Shown here in pieces: positions 5,395 to 7,258 of a DNA stretch of 7,258 nucleotides; the first letter of the stretch is position 1; each line of letters begins with the position of its first letter. The stretch spans positions 1 through 7,258 of the forward strand of contig CATKZA010000082.1 of assembly GCA_949841235.1 (NCBI GenBank). The letters are read 5' to 3'. The position numbers and the translations under genes were made by a program. Below the pieces are notes generated by a model that was not told the DNA's origin, did not search any database, and was given only the letters and a program-made list of their open reading frames with translations. Source of the stretch: an uncultured Clostridiaceae bacterium (lineage in GTDB: Bacteria > Bacillota > Clostridia > Lachnospirales > Lachnospiraceae).

Positions 5395-5808
5395 TCAAAA
5401 CATATCTTCCAATCGCTTTCGTAATTTTTTATCAAACGTTATGATATCTAGCCCCCTTTCCTTTTTATATCCACATAAAAGACAATCTACAAAATCAAGT
5501 TTTGGTTTTTTATCATATATCTCCAATGCCCTCAGCAATACATCTGCATTAAAGATGTCCACATCTTTGTTCAATCTACGGAAGTTAATTGCGATGTCCT
5601 CCCTCGGAACTTGATAAATTCCTTCCAGCACATAGCAAACCTCTGCCAATACCTCCAGCGTTACATAACAACTTTTTGTTCCGATTACTGATTTAACATA
5701 CCGAAACTGTTCTTCATTATCCTGCAATAAAAATCTCAATACAGCATTTGCATCCAGCAAGCATTTATCCCTGTACATGTTTTTCAACCGCCGCCTTTCT
5801 CCATGCAT
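5395..5808 (-). CDS. PIN-domain protein, putative type II toxin ribonuclease
   Basis: PIN-domain toxins (VapC-like) are Mg-dependent RNases that are held inactive by a cognate antitoxin. Counting from ATG 5808, the 137 residues carry the acidic set expected for the active site: Asp19 in LLDANAVLRFLL, Glu52 or Glu56 in VTLEVLAEV, Asp105 and Asp108 in LDFVDCLL, and Asp126 in IITFDKKL. All appear intact. ATG 5808 has AGGA 5 nt upstream but overlaps the antitoxin gene by 44 nt. ATG 5778 would give 127 residues, a 14-nt overlap and an N-terminus closer to typical PIN proteins, but a weaker ribosome site. The overlap with the upstream antitoxin gene supports a toxin-antitoxin operon. The target RNA cannot be read from the sequence. 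Confidence 0.85.
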   Translation of the reverse strand: MHGERRRLKNMYRDKCLLDANAVLRFLLQDNEEQFRYVKSVIGTKSCYVTLEVLAEVCYVLEGIYQVPREDIAINFRRLNKDVDIFNADVLLRALEIYDKKPKLDFVDCLLCGYKKERGLDIITFDKKLRKRLEDMF

Positions 5809-5977
5809 CTTTTTCCTGTCCTATTAGGGATGGGTTTGCATATTTGCGAAGTCCTCCTGCCGCAGATTCTTCTAAATCCATTTCATTATCTATAGGAATC
5901 ACGATAACCTTTTGATTTACCTGTAAAGGCTCATCTACATGAACAACCGTACCGTCATAATATCCAGTAATAGACAT
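5765..5977 (-). CDS. Antitoxin-like protein paired with the PIN toxin
   Basis: The product from ATG 5977 has 70 residues. An N-terminal strand-rich part (ITGYYDGTVVHVDEPL, then KVIVIPID) could bind DNA or dimerise. A C-terminal helical tail with LRKYANPSLIGQEKDAWRKA (43-62) and VEKHV is of the kind often seen in small antitoxins that wrap a PIN partner. The identification rests mainly on size, gene order and the overlap with the PIN gene; I cannot assign a named antitoxin family. ATG 5977 is preferred because AGGTGG ends 5 nt upstream; an in-frame GTG at 5986 is an alternative. It is the first gene of its transcript, the usual place for an autoregulating antitoxin. Confidence 0.75.
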   Translation of the reverse strand: MSITGYYDGTVVHVDEPLQVNQKVIVIPIDNEMDLEESAAGGLRKYANPSLIGQEKDAWRKAAVEKHVQG

Positions 5978-6039
5978 GTTTTCCACCTACCTCTCCGATG
6001 ATATCCTACATGGCACCTCAAACCAATTTCCTCATACAT

Positions 6040-6068
6040 ATTATATCCCTTGAATCTTATTCTTACAA
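6040..6068 (-). promoter_or_regulatory. Candidate sigma-A promoter of the toxin-antitoxin (and metF) transcript
   Basis: On the minus strand TTGTAA (6068-6063) and a perfect TATAAT (6045-6040) are 17 nt apart. Transcription would start near 6033, about 56 nt before the antitoxin ATG. The leader contains a second GGATAT motif (6005-6000) that repeats the one around the -10, but no convincing operator palindrome. Confidence 0.55.
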
Positions 6069-6149
6069 CAAAAATCTTCACCCCTCCCAAAACAATAGCC
6101 ACCTGCCACCTTTCCCATCTATTCCCACGCAATAATTGTTCCAGAGCGT

Positions 6150-6178
6150 TACTATTCCTCCCGCCCCCTGCATACAAT
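6150..6178 (+). promoter_or_regulatory. Near-consensus sigma-E promoter for the LysM-GH18 gene
   Basis: TACTATT (6150-6156) matches 6 of 7 positions of the sigma-E -35 consensus KMATATT. CATACAAT (6171-6178) is a full match to the -10 consensus CATACAHT, and the spacer is 14 nt. Transcription would start near 6185, about 50 nt before the ATG. Consensus knowledge is from Bacillus; the same factor controls yaaH there. The -35 lies inside GTTACTATTC, which is also part of the 16-bp intergenic repeat. Confidence 0.7.
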
Positions 6179-6236
6179 GGCAATAAGATCATTCTCTTCC
6201 GCCATTCGCCGCCGGAAGAATCCAAGGAGTACCGCA

Positions 6237-7258
6237 ATGACCATATATATCGTAAAACCCGGGGACACCATCGACCAAATCGCAGAGCAGCAAGGCTCTA
6301 CCGTGGAACAACTCTCCTACGCCAATCAAATCCCCGTCCCCTACCGCCTGGCAGTGGGGCAAGCCATACTCATCCCCGGCGGGGAGACGGCAGAAGATAG
6401 GCGCATCGTCACTGCCAACGGATACGCCTACCCCTTTATCAGCCCCTGGGTGCTACAGCAGACCCTGCCCTATCTCACCAATCTGCTCATATTTTCCTAC
6501 GGATTCACGCCCCAGGGCACCCTCGTCCCTCCAATAATTTCAGAAGACTGGATGATTGCCGAAGCCCGAAACACAAGCGTCACGCCCATACTGGTGCTGA
6601 CCCCTCTGGGAGCCGACGGGCGCTTCAACAATAATCTGATCCACTCCGTCCTGACCAATTCTCCGGCGAAAAACGAATTGATCCGGCAGCTGCTGAACCT
6701 GACGGAAGAAAAGGGATATGGAGGCGTGGATGTGGATTTTGAATATATCCTGGCAGAAGATCGGGATTTATTTACCGCATTTGTAGCAGAATTGCGCACC
6801 GCCATGAATCAGGCGGAAAAGTTTGTCAGCGTGGCACTGGCTCCCAAGACCTCTGCCGACCAGAAAGGCCTGCTGTATGAGGGCAAGGATTACCGGGGAT
6901 TGGGGGAGGCGGCAGACGAGGTCCTCCTCATGGCCTACGAGTGGGGCTATACCTATGGCCCGGCCATGGCGGTGGCTCCCCTGAACAAGGTGCGCCAGGT
7001 GGTAGAGTACGCCCTGACGGAAATCCCCTCAGAAAAAATCAATCTGGGAATCCCCAACTACGGCTACAACTGGACCCTTCCCTACGTGCAGGGGGAGAGC
7101 AAGGCCGTCACCATAGGCAACGTGGAAGCGGTGCAGATTGCCATTGACAATGACGTTCCCATCCGCTTTGACGAGACTGCCATGTCGCCCTTTTTCACAT
7201 ATCTCAGAGATGAGAAAGAACACGAAGTATGGTTCGAGGATGCTCGAAGCATGCAGGC
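6237..7258 (+). CDS. LysM and GH18 domain protein, SleL/YaaH-type spore glycosidase (partial, runs off right edge)
   Basis: SleL/YaaH proteins are N-acetylglucosaminidases that degrade spore cortex peptidoglycan and are deposited at the spore coat/cortex by the mother cell. The 340 visible residues lack a signal peptide, as is usual for the family. One LysM domain covers residues 2-47 (YIVKPGDTIDQIA to ILIPGG); Bacillus SleL and YaaH have two. The GH18 domain follows from about residue 58, with GGVDVDFEY (162-170) holding catalytic Glu169 and Asp165/Asp167. The first Asp of the full DxxDxDxE motif is Gly162. LMAYEWGY (231-238), GIPNYGYNW (271-279) and VWFEDARS (331-338) are family landmarks. 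AAGGAG (6224-6229) lies 7 nt before ATG 6237. Roughly 40-60 C-terminal residues are probably missing at the window edge. A sigma-E promoter precedes it. Confidence 0.9.
   Translation, partial: MTIYIVKPGDTIDQIAEQQGSTVEQLSYANQIPVPYRLAVGQAILIPGGETAEDRRIVTANGYAYPFISPWVLQQTLPYLTNLLIFSYGFTPQGTLVPPIISEDWMIAEARNTSVTPILVLTPLGADGRFNNNLIHSVLTNSPAKNELIRQLLNLTEEKGYGGVDVDFEYILAEDRDLFTAFVAELRTAMNQAEKFVSVALAPKTSADQKGLLYEGKDYRGLGEAADEVLLMAYEWGYTYGPAMAVAPLNKVRQVVEYALTEIPSEKINLGIPNYGYNWTLPYVQGESKAVTIGNVEAVQIAIDNDVPIRFDETAMSPFFTYLRDEKEHEVWFEDARSMQ

Noticed and set aside
5935..6237. 100-codon open frame on the minus strand
   Set aside because: It covers the two divergent promoters and the ribosome site of the antitoxin, overlaps the antitoxin gene in another frame and has no recognisable domain.

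Overview
The window looks like chromosomal DNA of a spore-forming clostridial Firmicute, probably a Lachnospiraceae-type gut anaerobe. This is inferred from the protein families (SpoIIIAA/AB/AC, a clostridial MetF, a LysM-GH18 spore lytic enzyme, a small HEQEH/CxxC protein), the strong GGAGG-type ribosome sites and the moderate GC content. No rRNA, tRNA, CRISPR array or complete transposase is visible.

Left part (1-1972, minus strand): three tightly overlapping genes, spoIIIAA-spoIIIAB-spoIIIAC, form the start of the spoIIIA operon. Its products build the mother-cell side of the SpoIIIA-SpoIIQ channel. The usual next gene, spoIIIAD, does not follow. Past spoIIIAC come one arm of a 16-bp intergenic repeat, a Rho-independent terminator, a 20-codon ORF with a good ribosome site, and a cluster of small TAAA/TTTA-loop hairpins resembling a transposon end. 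The operon therefore appears broken or rearranged after spoIIIAC.

Middle part (2046-4430, plus strand): a divergently transcribed CapA-family exported phosphoesterase-like protein comes first. It is followed by an approximately 350-bp non-coding stretch with a diverged direct repeat, palindromes and a repeat arm. Next are a small protein with an HEQEH zinc-protease-like motif and two CxxC pairs, a 93-bp MITE-like inverted-repeat element, and a 94-residue protein of unknown function.

Right part: on the minus strand, an antitoxin-like gene and a PIN-domain toxin gene overlap and are followed 39 nt later by metF (5,10-methylenetetrahydrofolate reductase), so metF may be read from the toxin-antitoxin promoter. 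On the plus strand from 6237, a LysM plus glycosyl hydrolase 18 protein of the SleL/YaaH type runs off the right edge. It is preceded by a near-consensus sigma-E promoter, which ties it to the same mother-cell sporulation programme as spoIIIA.

The most unusual signals are the broken spoIIIA operon and its junction, the family of 16-bp GGCTGTGAATAGTAAC-like arms in at least four intergenic sites (plus a partial one overlapping the sigma-E -35), and the toxin-antitoxin pair set directly upstream of metF.
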